In this document: piece by piece, positions 44,441 to 52,421 of the stretch
How positions within the stretch are numbered: the first letter of the stretch is position 1
How the letters are laid out: every line of letters begins with the position of its first letter
Assembly (NCBI GenBank): GCA_964621905.1
Contig: CAZUNG010000014.1
Coordinates: 12,765-76,764 of the forward strand
DNA length: 64,000 nucleotides
Source of the DNA: Ruminococcus_G sp964621905
GTDB taxonomy: Bacteria; Bacillota; Clostridia; Lachnospirales; Lachnospiraceae
Reading direction: 5' to 3'
Program-made: the position numbers and the translations under genes
The notes under the pieces: model-generated
Databases searched by the model: none
Told to the model about the DNA's origin: nothing
The model's input: the letters and a program-made list of their open reading frames with translations, nothing else

Positions 44441-46270
44441 TTATACAGTTTCAGCCTGTTCAAATAAGGACTCAAACTCTTCGCGCCCTATTTTTTCTTT
44501 TTCAAGCAACAGTTTTGTACAGCTGTGAAGAACCTCTTCATGTTCCAGTATAATCTGTTTTGCCTTCTCATAGCAGGTATCAATCAGCCGTTTTACTTCT
44601 TTATCGATGGTAGATGCCACACTCTCACTGAAACCGCGCGCATGTGCCAGATCACGTCCGATAAAGACCTCATCCTGGTCATCGCCGTACGCAACCAGAC
44701 CGACCTCCGTTGACATCCCGTATTTTGTCACCATGGCCTTTGCGATGGAAGTCGCCTGCTTGATATCCTGAGATGCCCCTGTTGTGATATCATCAAATAT
44801 AATCTCTTCCGCGATCCGTCCGCCAAGACATACCTGGATATTTTCCATCATCTCACCCCGGGTGTTAAAGAGTTCATCTTTCTCCGGAAGACGCATGGTA
44901 TATCCGGCAGCCCCCATTCCGGTAGGAATGATAGAAATCGTATAGACCGGATCAATATCCGGCAGCACATAACAAAGGATTGCATGCCCGGCTTCATGGT
45001 AAGCTGTAATCCGTTTTTCTTTATCAGAAATAACTTTGCTTTTCTTTTCTGTTCCGATTCCAACCTTAATAAATGCCTCTTTGATGTCCTGCTGCATCAG
45101 ATACGCCCGGTTTTCTTTTGCCGCCAGTATCGCTGCTTCATTCAAAAGGTTCTCAAGCTCAGCCCCTGTAAAGCCGGCTGTGGTCTGTGCAATCTGTTTA
45201 AAATTCACATCCTCCCCGAGAGGCTTCCCATTTGCATGTACTTTAAGAATCTCCTCGCGTCCTTTGACGTCCGGAGCGCCAACCACAACGCGGCGGTCAA
45301 AACGTCCGGGCCGCAGAATCGCAGGGTCCAGGATATCGACACGGTTCGTCGCAGCCATCACGATAATACCTTCGTTGACACCAAATCCATCCATTTCTAC
45401 CAGCAGCTGATTGAGTGTCTGCTCACGCTCGTCATGACCGCCGCCCATTCCGGTTCCTCTTCTGCGGGCGACCGCATCGATCTCATCAATAAAAATGATA
45501 CATGGACTGTGCTTCTTTCCCTCTTCAAATAAGTCACGCACACGGGAGGCGCCGACACCGACAAACATTTCAACGAAATCAGATCCGGAGATACTGAAAA
45601 ACGGGACACCCGCTTCGCCTGCAACAGCCTTCGCCATCAATGTTTTACCGGTCCCTGGAGGGCCCACAAGCAGCACACCTTTCGGGATCCTCGCCCCGAC
45701 CTTTACGTATTTCTGAGGTTCCTTCAGGAAATCCACAATCTCAACCAGATCTTCCTTCTCCTCCTCAAGACCCGCTACTTCTTTAAACGTTACTTTTTTA
45801 TCACTATCCGTTGACATTCTGGCGCGGCTTTTCCCAAAGTTCATCATTTTGGCATTGCTTCCGCCTCCTCCGTTCATAGATCTTGTCATAAACATCATCA
45901 GCACAAGCACAAGTCCCACTGAAACCAGAATTGGAAGAATTGTTGTCAGGAACGTATTGTCCTTTGGCACATCATATAGATGATATTCCACCTTTTTTTC
46001 ATTCAGCTCTTCCTGAATCTCATTTACGTCACTTACATTCAGCTGTTTCCTGCTCCCGTCTTTCAGCACGATGTCCAGCTGTCCTGTCGGTATCTGCTTG
46101 TTCTGGACAATGCCAACAGAAGTAATCTGACCGCTTTCAAGCGCTGCCTCGTACTCTTTATTAGTATATTCCTCGGATTGCTGCATTCTTCCCGACAGAT
46201 ACATAAAACTGCCGACCAGTATGACTGCCACAATAAAATACAGCAGTAATCCTCTTGATTGTCTGTTCAC
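44441..46270 (-). CDS. ftsH: ATP-dependent zinc metalloprotease FtsH (cluster copy)
   Basis: 609 residues: membrane helices at about 8-26 and 108-128, Walker A GPPGTGKT at 203-210, Walker B IIFIDEIDA near 258-266, LRPGRFDRR, and zinc site HEAGH at 425-429. The position after tilS and hpt is the conserved Firmicute location (tilS-hpt-ftsH), so this is the canonical FtsH, whereas the copy at 660-2666 is the paralogue. The start is GTG at 46270 with AAAGGAG 9 bases upstream. It lacks the long acidic tail of the other copy. FtsH in Bacillus is needed for entry into sporulation. Confidence 0.97.
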   Translation of the reverse strand: MNRQSRGLLLYFIVAVILVGSFMYLSGRMQQSEEYTNKEYEAALESGQITSVGIVQNKQIPTGQLDIVLKDGSRKQLNVSDVNEIQEELNEKKVEYHLYDVPKDNTFLTTILPILVSVGLVLVLMMFMTRSMNGGGGSNAKMMNFGKSRARMSTDSDKKVTFKEVAGLEEEKEDLVEIVDFLKEPQKYVKVGARIPKGVLLVGPPGTGKTLMAKAVAGEAGVPFFSISGSDFVEMFVGVGASRVRDLFEEGKKHSPCIIFIDEIDAVARRRGTGMGGGHDEREQTLNQLLVEMDGFGVNEGIIVMAATNRVDILDPAILRPGRFDRRVVVGAPDVKGREEILKVHANGKPLGEDVNFKQIAQTTAGFTGAELENLLNEAAILAAKENRAYLMQQDIKEAFIKVGIGTEKKSKVISDKEKRITAYHEAGHAILCYVLPDIDPVYTISIIPTGMGAAGYTMRLPEKDELFNTRGEMMENIQVCLGGRIAEEIIFDDITTGASQDIKQATSIAKAMVTKYGMSTEVGLVAYGDDQDEVFIGRDLAHARGFSESVASTIDKEVKRLIDTCYEKAKQIILEHEEVLHSCTKLLLEKEKIGREEFESLFEQAETV

Positions 46271-46292
46271 TGCTTGAATCTCCTTTCAGCCT

Positions 46293-46820
46293 TTATATTT
46301 CAGGTTCCAGAACACCGATATAGGGAAGATTTCTGTACATCTGTGCAGAATCAAGCCCAAATCCTACTACGAATTCATCCGGAATTTCAAAACATACATA
46401 ATCCACCGTCACATCTGTCACACGCCGGTCTGGTTTATCCAGAAGCGTACACAGTTTCAGACTATTTGGATTCCGCGTTTTCAGCTCTGCCACAAGGCGG
46501 CTTAGGGTCCTTCCGGAATCAACAATATCTTCTATAAGCAATACATCTCTGCCTTCGATTGATTCCTCCAGATCCTTCTTGATGTTCACGGTGCCGCTAG
46601 ACGCAGTGGCATCCCCATAACTTGACACTGTCATAAAATCCATGGTCACAGGGACCGTGAGATGTTTTGCAAGTTCACACGTAAAAAACACACTGCCTTT
46701 CAGTACACAGATCAGATGTATTTTTTTCCCGGCGTAATCCCGGTTAATCTGTTTTGCCGCTTCTAGAATTCCTGTCAGCACCTGCTCCTCACTCAGAAGC
46801 ACGCTGATCTTATCGCTCAT
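46293..46820 (-). CDS. hpt: Hypoxanthine phosphoribosyltransferase
   Basis: 175-residue purine salvage enzyme forming IMP/GMP from hypoxanthine/guanine and PRPP. The PRPP loop is LLIEDIVDSGRTL at about 95-107; the N-terminal LKGSVFF and the C-terminal base-contact region VDYVCFEIPDEFVVGFGLD are typical. Start ATG 46820 (GGAGG site) lies 11 bases inside the end of tilS, so the two are translationally coupled, as in many Firmicutes. Confidence 0.97.
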   Translation of the reverse strand: MSDKISVLLSEEQVLTGILEAAKQINRDYAGKKIHLICVLKGSVFFTCELAKHLTVPVTMDFMTVSSYGDATASSGTVNIKKDLEESIEGRDVLLIEDIVDSGRTLSRLVAELKTRNPNSLKLCTLLDKPDRRVTDVTVDYVCFEIPDEFVVGFGLDSAQMYRNLPYIGVLEPEI

Positions 46821-48207
46821 GAATATTTCCTCCTTTTATCTGAATCCGTAAGATGCATCTGGTCGACTCACGGACCATACATGCCTGGCTGATCCGGTAA
46901 CCGACCACCCATAAGACCTCTGACCCTGCTGCCAGAAGAAGGATTTTGTCACGTTCTTCTCTTGGAACCTTGAGGTCAATAAAATAATCTTTGATCTTCT
47001 TCCTGCCGCCTTCCTCATTGATCCTGATATAATCTCCCGGAAGCCTGGTTCGAATTACCAAAGTATCTTTTATTTTATCATAATCCAGCCATTTCGTATA
47101 TGTTTTTTGTGGAATTCTTTGCACGGAATTCCTCAACAATCCGCACTGTACGTTCCAACCTTCAAGCTGTATTTCTCCTGGAATGATCAGCTCTTTGCAG
47201 ATAAACACTGACGGAGCACCATACTGCTCACGGATATCCGCTCTTCGAAATGCCAGCCCCCGGTATGTTCTCGTCACCACCAGGCTATACGGCAAATGGA
47301 GACATTTACCGGTTTCCCTGGAAAACAGTTCACAGACGTCTTCCAGATGTACCCTTGTAAAATCCTTTTTTGTCCCTGCAGACTGTTCCAGGCATTTTTG
47401 CAGCACACATTTCTGCATAAGCAAGGGTTCCTTTACAAGGCGGTTATCTGCAAGAAGACTGCCGCCTGACCTCTGCACATATTTCTCCATCAGCAACTCG
47501 GTCATTTCATCGAGATAATCCTGAATTTCTTCCAGACTCTGCGAGGCCGCAGCCATATGCTCCACTGCACGGGGATTGATCTCATCTGTCAGATACGGCA
47601 TCACACGATGCCTGATTTTATTTCTCGTATATTCTTCATCCATATTCGTACTGTCTGTGCGGTATTCTATTTGTTCTTCTTTTAAATACTGCTCAATTTC
47701 AGACCGGTTCATACACAAAAGAGGACGAATCACAGAATTTCGTACAGGGCGAAGGCTGCAAAGACCGCGAATTCCCGTCCCCCGCGCCAAATGATACAGC
47801 ATCGTCTCCGCACAGTCGTTCTGGTGGTGAGCCAATGCCGTTTTGTCTGCCCCCCATTCACGCGCGAACGCTTCAAATGCTTCATAACGAACGCGGCGTC
47901 CGGCCTCCTCCAGCGAAAGCTTTTCTTCTGCCGCAAACCCGGCGACATCTTTTTTAAATATCCTGCAGACGACACCATGTCTTTGACACAATTCCTGCAC
48001 AAAGCGCTCGTCTCCATCCGCCTCATCACCTCTGAGCATGTGGTTGACATGTACGACCGCAAACGTAAATGGGATCTGTTTCTGCAGCCCGAGCAGCATA
48101 AAAAACAGGCAGACGGAATCTGCACCGCCGGAAACCCCCGCCACTACCCGATCTCCGTCACAGATCATATGATGCTGCTGTATGAATTCCAGAATTTTCT
48201 TTTGCAT
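46810..48207 (-). CDS. tilS: tRNA(Ile)-lysidine synthase
   Basis: Converts C34 of tRNA-Ile(CAU) to lysidine so that it reads AUA; essential. 465 residues: the N-terminal PP-loop ATPase has SGGADS at about 26-31, followed by the family segment HHQNDCAETMLYHLARGTGIRG near 130-150, a linker domain and a C-terminal TilS domain (about 380-465). AGGAG lies before the ATG at 48207; the longer frame to 48243 has no homology. It follows spoIIE by 10 bases and overlaps hpt. Confidence 0.96.
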   Translation of the reverse strand: MQKKILEFIQQHHMICDGDRVVAGVSGGADSVCLFFMLLGLQKQIPFTFAVVHVNHMLRGDEADGDERFVQELCQRHGVVCRIFKKDVAGFAAEEKLSLEEAGRRVRYEAFEAFAREWGADKTALAHHQNDCAETMLYHLARGTGIRGLCSLRPVRNSVIRPLLCMNRSEIEQYLKEEQIEYRTDSTNMDEEYTRNKIRHRVMPYLTDEINPRAVEHMAAASQSLEEIQDYLDEMTELLMEKYVQRSGGSLLADNRLVKEPLLMQKCVLQKCLEQSAGTKKDFTRVHLEDVCELFSRETGKCLHLPYSLVVTRTYRGLAFRRADIREQYGAPSVFICKELIIPGEIQLEGWNVQCGLLRNSVQRIPQKTYTKWLDYDKIKDTLVIRTRLPGDYIRINEEGGRKKIKDYFIDLKVPREERDKILLLAAGSEVLWVVGYRISQACMVRESTRCILRIQIKGGNIHER

Positions 48208-48217
48208 ACACTTTCTC

Positions 48218-49696
48218 CTATTTTCGCCAGATACCCGCCACAAGCACCGTCATATCATCCCCCGCACGGTATCCGCAGTATCCCATGACTTTCTCCATAA
48301 TATTGCGCCCCACTTCCCTGGGCTGTGTACTATGTACCTGCAGAATGATTTCCTTCATCGTCTCCTCTTCCCGCTCTTTTGGCAGTGCATCGAGCACTCC
48401 GTCCGTTACCATGATCAGGTAATCACCATCATACATTTTTTTAGTGGTTGTCTCAAAATCCATCTGCTGCAGCAGGCCCGCCGCAAGTGTCGTCGATGAA
48501 ATCGCCTCCACCCACTGATCACGCTTTATAAATGTCGTGGCGGCCCCCGCTTTCAAAAATTCGCAGACCCCAGTATAGAGATTCAGTGCACATATGTCCA
48601 CCGTTGAATACATGCCGTCCCTGCGCTGCAGCACCAGGGCAGAATTCAGCATGCGAGCGGCTGTCTCCCGCGAAAAGCCGGTTGTTAGAAACTGTTCCAG
48701 AATCTCAACTACCGCTTCACTTTCCTGGCACGCCTCCAGTCCGGAACCCATCCCGTCGGACAGGCACATCACAAACTGTTCTTCCCCCTGTGTGCAGACA
48801 TAATTGTCTCCTGACACGGTTTCATTTTCCTTGGTGACTTTTGCTACTCCATACAACACTTTATAATTGGTATCCTCTACAAACAATACCGTACGCACAT
48901 CGCTGTTAACAATGGCGCGGCTGTCCCTTGCCGGGACCATCCTGCGGTCATACATTTCCGATAAAATGGCAGCCACTTCACTGACTGCGATACACTGTCC
49001 TCCTCTGACCCGCATGGTCAGAAAAAGTTTCATCTTTTCATCCGGTTTTTCCATCATCCATATCTGTTTTACCAGAACATGGCGCTTTTGCATGATCTTT
49101 TTGACTCGCTGCTCCATATCCCCGGAAACTGCCGCAATGTCATATAAATCTGCTGCAACTTTCTGTATTGTATGTGCAACTTCATTTAACTGCTCGGCCA
49201 CCGCCACTCTGTTTTCTATCTGGCGGTTGTTCCAGATCAGATTCTGCCTTGCGTTCTGAAACTCATCCTGCAGGTACTCTACAAATTTACCTGCATTCAG
49301 GCAATCTGCATACCAGTCTCCCTGTGCTCTCAAGATTTTCTCCCCGTTGCCCTCCTCGATCAGGCAGAGCATGTCACACACCTTCTGACACGTCAGAATA
49401 CTTTGCTGCCTCCAGCAAATCTCCTTTTTTGGACATCTGCTGCAGAGTTTATCCTGCATCTTTGCGAAGATCCCTTCTATCTCGCTGTTGCTCAGGCGCT
49501 CCCTCCGGCACGGCATCTGATAAAACGTGTCTGCCAGTTTCTGCAATGACTGCGCATACTGTTCCATCCGTTCCTTCTGCGGATGACAATCGTAGACGGG
49601 ATCTTCCTTTTTTCTTCCCCAAAAAACAATTTTTGCCATGTCTCGAAGTATCAGTATCGCACTGATCGCGAGCATGGCAATGATTAAATCCTGCAT
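48218..49696 (-). CDS. spoIIE: SpoIIE-type PP2C phosphatase with a single membrane helix
   Basis: 492 residues. In Bacillus, SpoIIE dephosphorylates SpoIIAA to activate sigma-F in the forespore. The C-terminal PP2C/SpoIIE domain (about 285-490) keeps the metal ligands in VMCLSDGMGSG, MVTDGVLDAL and AGDDMTV. The N-terminus has only one membrane helix (about 2-20) and a Cys-rich segment (LCSRCPKKEICW) before a helical linker. The Bacillus protein is about 830 residues with ten membrane helices. Position before tilS and after divIC is the conserved spoIIE locus, supporting orthology. A Spo0A-type promoter precedes it. Confidence 0.85.
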   Translation of the reverse strand: MQDLIIAMLAISAILILRDMAKIVFWGRKKEDPVYDCHPQKERMEQYAQSLQKLADTFYQMPCRRERLSNSEIEGIFAKMQDKLCSRCPKKEICWRQQSILTCQKVCDMLCLIEEGNGEKILRAQGDWYADCLNAGKFVEYLQDEFQNARQNLIWNNRQIENRVAVAEQLNEVAHTIQKVAADLYDIAAVSGDMEQRVKKIMQKRHVLVKQIWMMEKPDEKMKLFLTMRVRGGQCIAVSEVAAILSEMYDRRMVPARDSRAIVNSDVRTVLFVEDTNYKVLYGVAKVTKENETVSGDNYVCTQGEEQFVMCLSDGMGSGLEACQESEAVVEILEQFLTTGFSRETAARMLNSALVLQRRDGMYSTVDICALNLYTGVCEFLKAGAATTFIKRDQWVEAISSTTLAAGLLQQMDFETTTKKMYDGDYLIMVTDGVLDALPKEREEETMKEIILQVHSTQPREVGRNIMEKVMGYCGYRAGDDMTVLVAGIWRK

Positions 49697-49738
49697 CTGG
49701 CATAAACCCCCTTATCTTATATATACTCTCAGAGATTT

Positions 49739-49806
49739 ATTATAGATGCTTTATTATAAGAAACTTGTCAAATACACACTGGCAGTCCAAAGAAATTTTA
49801 GACAAA
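49739..49806 (-). promoter_or_regulatory. Spo0A-type sigma-A promoter of spoIIE
   Basis: Leftward TTGACA (49766-49771), an unusual 21-base spacer, TATAAT (49739-49744). Two sequences within one base of the clostridial 0A box TTTGTCRAA lie at 49764-49772 (overlapping the -35) and 49798-49806 (minus strand). Bacillus spoIIE and spoIIG use the same wide-spaced, Spo0A-activated design. Confidence 0.65.
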
Positions 49807-49811
49807 AAACC

Positions 49812-50135
49812 CTAATCCGCTTCTTTGAAAATAATCTCGTTTTCTTTCACCAGACCAATTTTTTCCTTGGCTATCTTTTCAATATACTCATCACTCTGCA
49901 TGTATTCCTGCATATTCTCAATATCTTCTGTACGTTTGTTCTCATCTTCTATCTGCTGAGCAAGTTCATCCTGCTTCTGTGTGTTCGCCGCAATCCGTTT
50001 CTTGACAGACTGACCCTGTACGAACAATACCACCAGCAGCATACACACTACAACACTGATACCAACCATGGCCATTTTGTTATACCTCTGGTTGCGTTTA
50101 GCTCTCATCTTTGCTGAATTTTTTTTTGAACTCAT
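49812..50135 (-). CDS. divIC: Septum formation initiator DivIC/FtsB family
   Basis: 107 residues: a basic cytoplasmic N-terminus, one membrane helix (about 22-41), a coiled coil (about 45-80) and a short C-terminal domain with the family motif YIEKIAKEKIGLVKENEIIF. DivIC joins FtsL and DivIB in the division septum. It is located after yabQ by 6 bases, the same order as in Bacillus (yabP-yabQ-divIC). Confidence 0.92.
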   Translation of the reverse strand: MSSKKNSAKMRAKRNQRYNKMAMVGISVVVCMLLVVLFVQGQSVKKRIAANTQKQDELAQQIEDENKRTEDIENMQEYMQSDEYIEKIAKEKIGLVKENEIIFKEAD

Positions 50136-50141
50136 AGGACC

Positions 50142-50576
50142 TCACGACTTTCGCAATAATCTACATAATAACCTAGATAAGGAAATTTTACATCGTAATA
50201 CCAAAAATTTCAACCTTTTTATCAAAAATATTATCTTATTTGTCAGCATTCGAAAAAATTCTTTTATTTTATTTAAAATGAGCGCAGTATAACGCACCAG
50301 GCAGCCGCTGAGCGTATTATGATAAAGCACCATCCCGATCAGAATCCCCACAAAGAAATATCCCCGCAGAACCCCGTTATTTTCCCGGTAGATCCTGGAA
50401 AATAAAAAGAATCCGCTGCCAATCCAATAGCAGAGATCCTCTGTAATGACCCAAACCGGTCGGTGATGTATGACGCGACGTAAAATACGAAAGAAATCAT
50501 ACCCTAACAGCATAACAATTCCGTACCAGAGGGATTTTGCAAACAGCAGCAGCTCGCTGCTCATATATGCGCTCAT
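50142..50576 (-). CDS. yabQ: Spore cortex protein YabQ
   Basis: 144 residues with about three N-terminal membrane helices (MLLGYDFFRILRR is the family-like first loop) and a basic C-terminal tail. YabQ is a sporulation membrane protein needed for cortex formation in Bacillus. Adjacent to yabP (3 bases) and divIC (6 bases). The ribosome site is weak, suggesting coupling to yabP. Confidence 0.88.
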   Translation of the reverse strand: MSAYMSSELLLFAKSLWYGIVMLLGYDFFRILRRVIHHRPVWVITEDLCYWIGSGFFLFSRIYRENNGVLRGYFFVGILIGMVLYHNTLSGCLVRYTALILNKIKEFFRMLTNKIIFLIKRLKFLVLRCKISLSRLLCRLLRKS

Positions 50577-50579
50577 GCC

Positions 50580-50864
50580 TTACTTAAACAGTCTTTTGAC
50601 CAGACTGCCCTTCTGCTTGCGCGCATAATTTCCATCATCCGAATAAACCATGCTCTGGAAAAGCCCCTCTACGTCTACTTCCCCCTTTTCCAGATACAGG
50701 CGGCTCACATGCAGTTCCTGACCCTTGATCGTCAGCATCCCCTGGGATGTCTCCAGCAGAATCATCTCCGGATCAAAGGATACCACATCTACGACACCGG
50801 TAATCTTGCCGGCTCTTCGACCCTCCAGCGTAAGCCCGTGTTCCTTGCGCGTTGCCTCCTCCAT
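50580..50864 (-). CDS. yabP: Sporulation protein YabP
   Basis: 94 residues of all-beta YabP/YqfC type, with LTLEGRRAGKITGVVDVVSFD and LLETSQGMLTIKGQELHVSRL, the repeated strand pattern of the family. Needed for spore development in Bacillus (sigma-E regulon). GGGGAG is 7 bases before the ATG at 50864; the longer frame to 50894 is rejected. Confidence 0.9.
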   Translation of the reverse strand: MEEATRKEHGLTLEGRRAGKITGVVDVVSFDPEMILLETSQGMLTIKGQELHVSRLYLEKGEVDVEGLFQSMVYSDDGNYARKQKGSLVKRLFK

Positions 50865-50956
50865 ATCATTCTCCCCATTCCGTCTCTTTTTCATTATATG
50901 GGGAGTTTCCGCGCGATATACCTCCTGATGCCAACATCCTTCCGATAAATGCCGGC

Positions 50957-51196
50957 TTACAGATAGCGGTAAAGGTTCTCCGCTTCTTCTTTTTTAACAG
51001 TTTCTTTTACATCCAGTACTTCCACTTTTACAGTTTTGGAACCAAACTGGATTTCCAGGATATCACCTGTTTTTACCTTAACCGATGCCTTTGCAGGATT
51101 GCCGTTTACAAGAACTCTGCCGGCATCACATGCTTCATTTGCCACTGTACGCCGTTTGATCAGGCGTGATACTTTCAGAAATTTATCCAGTCTCAA
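50957..51196 (-). CDS. rqcP: S4-domain ribosome quality-control factor RqcP
   Basis: 79-residue Hsp15-like protein with an S4 RNA-binding fold: MRLDKFLKVSRLIKRRTVANEACDAGRV is the signature. RqcP works with RqcH on the 50S subunit to add Ala tails to stalled chains. It begins with TTG behind GGAGG (7 bases), and lies between HU and yabP as in Bacillus (yabO position). Confidence 0.93.
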   Translation of the reverse strand: MRLDKFLKVSRLIKRRTVANEACDAGRVLVNGNPAKASVKVKTGDILEIQFGSKTVKVEVLDVKETVKKEEAENLYRYL

Positions 51197-51261
51197 AACT
51201 TTACCTCCGTATTTCCTTTTATGAAACGAAAAGCTGCCGTTTGGCCCCTTTTCGCTGTGCG

Positions 51262-51292
51262 AAAAAAAGGAGAGACAATTGCTTGTCCCTCC
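51262..51292 (-). terminator. Terminator after HU
   Basis: Leftward GGAGGGACAA, GCAA loop, TTGTCTCTCC (one G-U pair), then seven T. Located 15 bases after the HU stop, making HU a mostly separate, strongly expressed transcript. Confidence 0.9.
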
Positions 51293-51306
51293 GATGGTTA
51301 CGAAAA

Positions 51307-51585
51307 TTATTTCTCATTTACCATATCTTTTAAAGCTTTTCCTGCTTTAAATTTAGGTGCCTTCGAAGCTTCAATCTTCATTGTTTTACCTGTCTGAGGA
51401 TTTCTGCCTTCTCTTGCAGCTCTTTCAGCCACTTCAAAAGTGCCAAAACCAACCAACTGAACTTTTTCACCCTTCTTCAACTCTGCTGCGATCACATCAA
51501 CAAATGCTTTCAGCGCAGCCTCTGCATCTTTTTTGGATAATTCTGCCTGGTCAGCCATAGCTGCAATTAATTCTGTCTTGTTCAT
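51307..51585 (-). CDS. hup: HU family DNA-binding protein
   Basis: 92-residue nucleoid protein: MNKTELIAAMADQAELSKKDAE, the GFGTFEVAERAAREGRNPQTG arm that inserts in the DNA minor groove, and the closing KAPKFKAGKALKD. Dimer that bends and compacts DNA. AGGAGG precedes the ATG at 51585. Own promoter and terminator. Confidence 0.98.
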   Translation of the reverse strand: MNKTELIAAMADQAELSKKDAEAALKAFVDVIAAELKKGEKVQLVGFGTFEVAERAAREGRNPQTGKTMKIEASKAPKFKAGKALKDMVNEK

Positions 51586-51680
51586 GAGTATTCCTCCTCT
51601 GAAATCTTCTATTCTCATTTCTTATGGTTTTATGATCCTTTTGTATCAAGTAAACAAAATCGGATAAACCCTACTCAATA

Positions 51681-51709
51681 TTTATATAACGTTTACATGG
51701 GTTTGTCAA
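51681..51709 (-). promoter_or_regulatory. Strong promoter of HU
   Basis: Leftward TTGACA (51704-51709), 17-base spacer, TATAAA (51681-51686). The -35 box lies within the last codons of mazG. A leader of about 90 bases follows. Confidence 0.8.
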
Positions 51710-52397
51710 GGAATTCCGCTTTTTTAATGATCTCTTCCAGATAATCGCCAAGCGCCTGCTCTGCATGGACTTTATGCTTTCTTGCCACGTTGCAGATATC
51801 CCCGAGCAGCCGTCCGATCACTTCCGCATCCTCCTCACTGCTGCCGCTCTCCAGCCGTTCCAGACACTCTCTGGCACTGCGGATACTGTCACGCTCACAG
51901 GCATAGTCCCCGCTTCGGTTTTCTATCCTTTTGAGGACTTTAGATGTGCGGATCAGAGCCGGCAGACTGGGCGGAACAGCTCTTAGTTCAGAAAGCTCCG
52001 GCTGATCTTTCTTCTCCTGCTTTTTGATCTCCTCCCAGTTTACAAGAACCTGTTCGGAGTCATCTGCCGTCCGGTCTCCAAACACATGCGGATGCCTTCG
52101 TATCATCTTCTCACTGATTCCCTGAATCACATCATCCAGATTAAACAGATCTTCTTCCTCTGCGATCTGACTGTGCATCAGCACCTGAAGAAGCACATCT
52201 CCCAGCTCCTCGCATAGGTTGTCCCACGCTCCGGTTTCGGAAAGGATGCGTATCCCGTCAACGACCTCATAGGCCTCTTCCACCATACAGGTGCGAAGAC
52301 TCTCGTGCGTTTGCTCCCTGTCCCAGGGACATCCGTTTGGACTCCGCAGTCTGGCGATGATTTCTTTCAGCTCTTCAAATGAATATGTCTTTTCCAT
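51693..52397 (-). CDS. mazG: Nucleoside triphosphate pyrophosphohydrolase MazG
   Basis: Hydrolyses NTPs to NMPs, cleaning abnormal nucleotides. 234 residues with two MazG repeats. The first has RLRSPNGCPWDREQTHESLR, EEAYEVVDGI and the metal-binding EELGDVLLQVLMHSQIA; the second, near the C-terminus, has LLGDICNVARKH in degenerate form. ATG 52397 is preferred for its GGAGGACCTC site; a GTG four codons earlier is possible. Conserved neighbour of HU and rqcP. Confidence 0.95.
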   Translation of the reverse strand: MEKTYSFEELKEIIARLRSPNGCPWDREQTHESLRTCMVEEAYEVVDGIRILSETGAWDNLCEELGDVLLQVLMHSQIAEEEDLFNLDDVIQGISEKMIRRHPHVFGDRTADDSEQVLVNWEEIKKQEKKDQPELSELRAVPPSLPALIRTSKVLKRIENRSGDYACERDSIRSARECLERLESGSSEEDAEVIGRLLGDICNVARKHKVHAEQALGDYLEEIIKKAEFLDKPM

Positions 52398-52421
52398 GAG
52401 GTCCTCCACTTCATCCGGATA

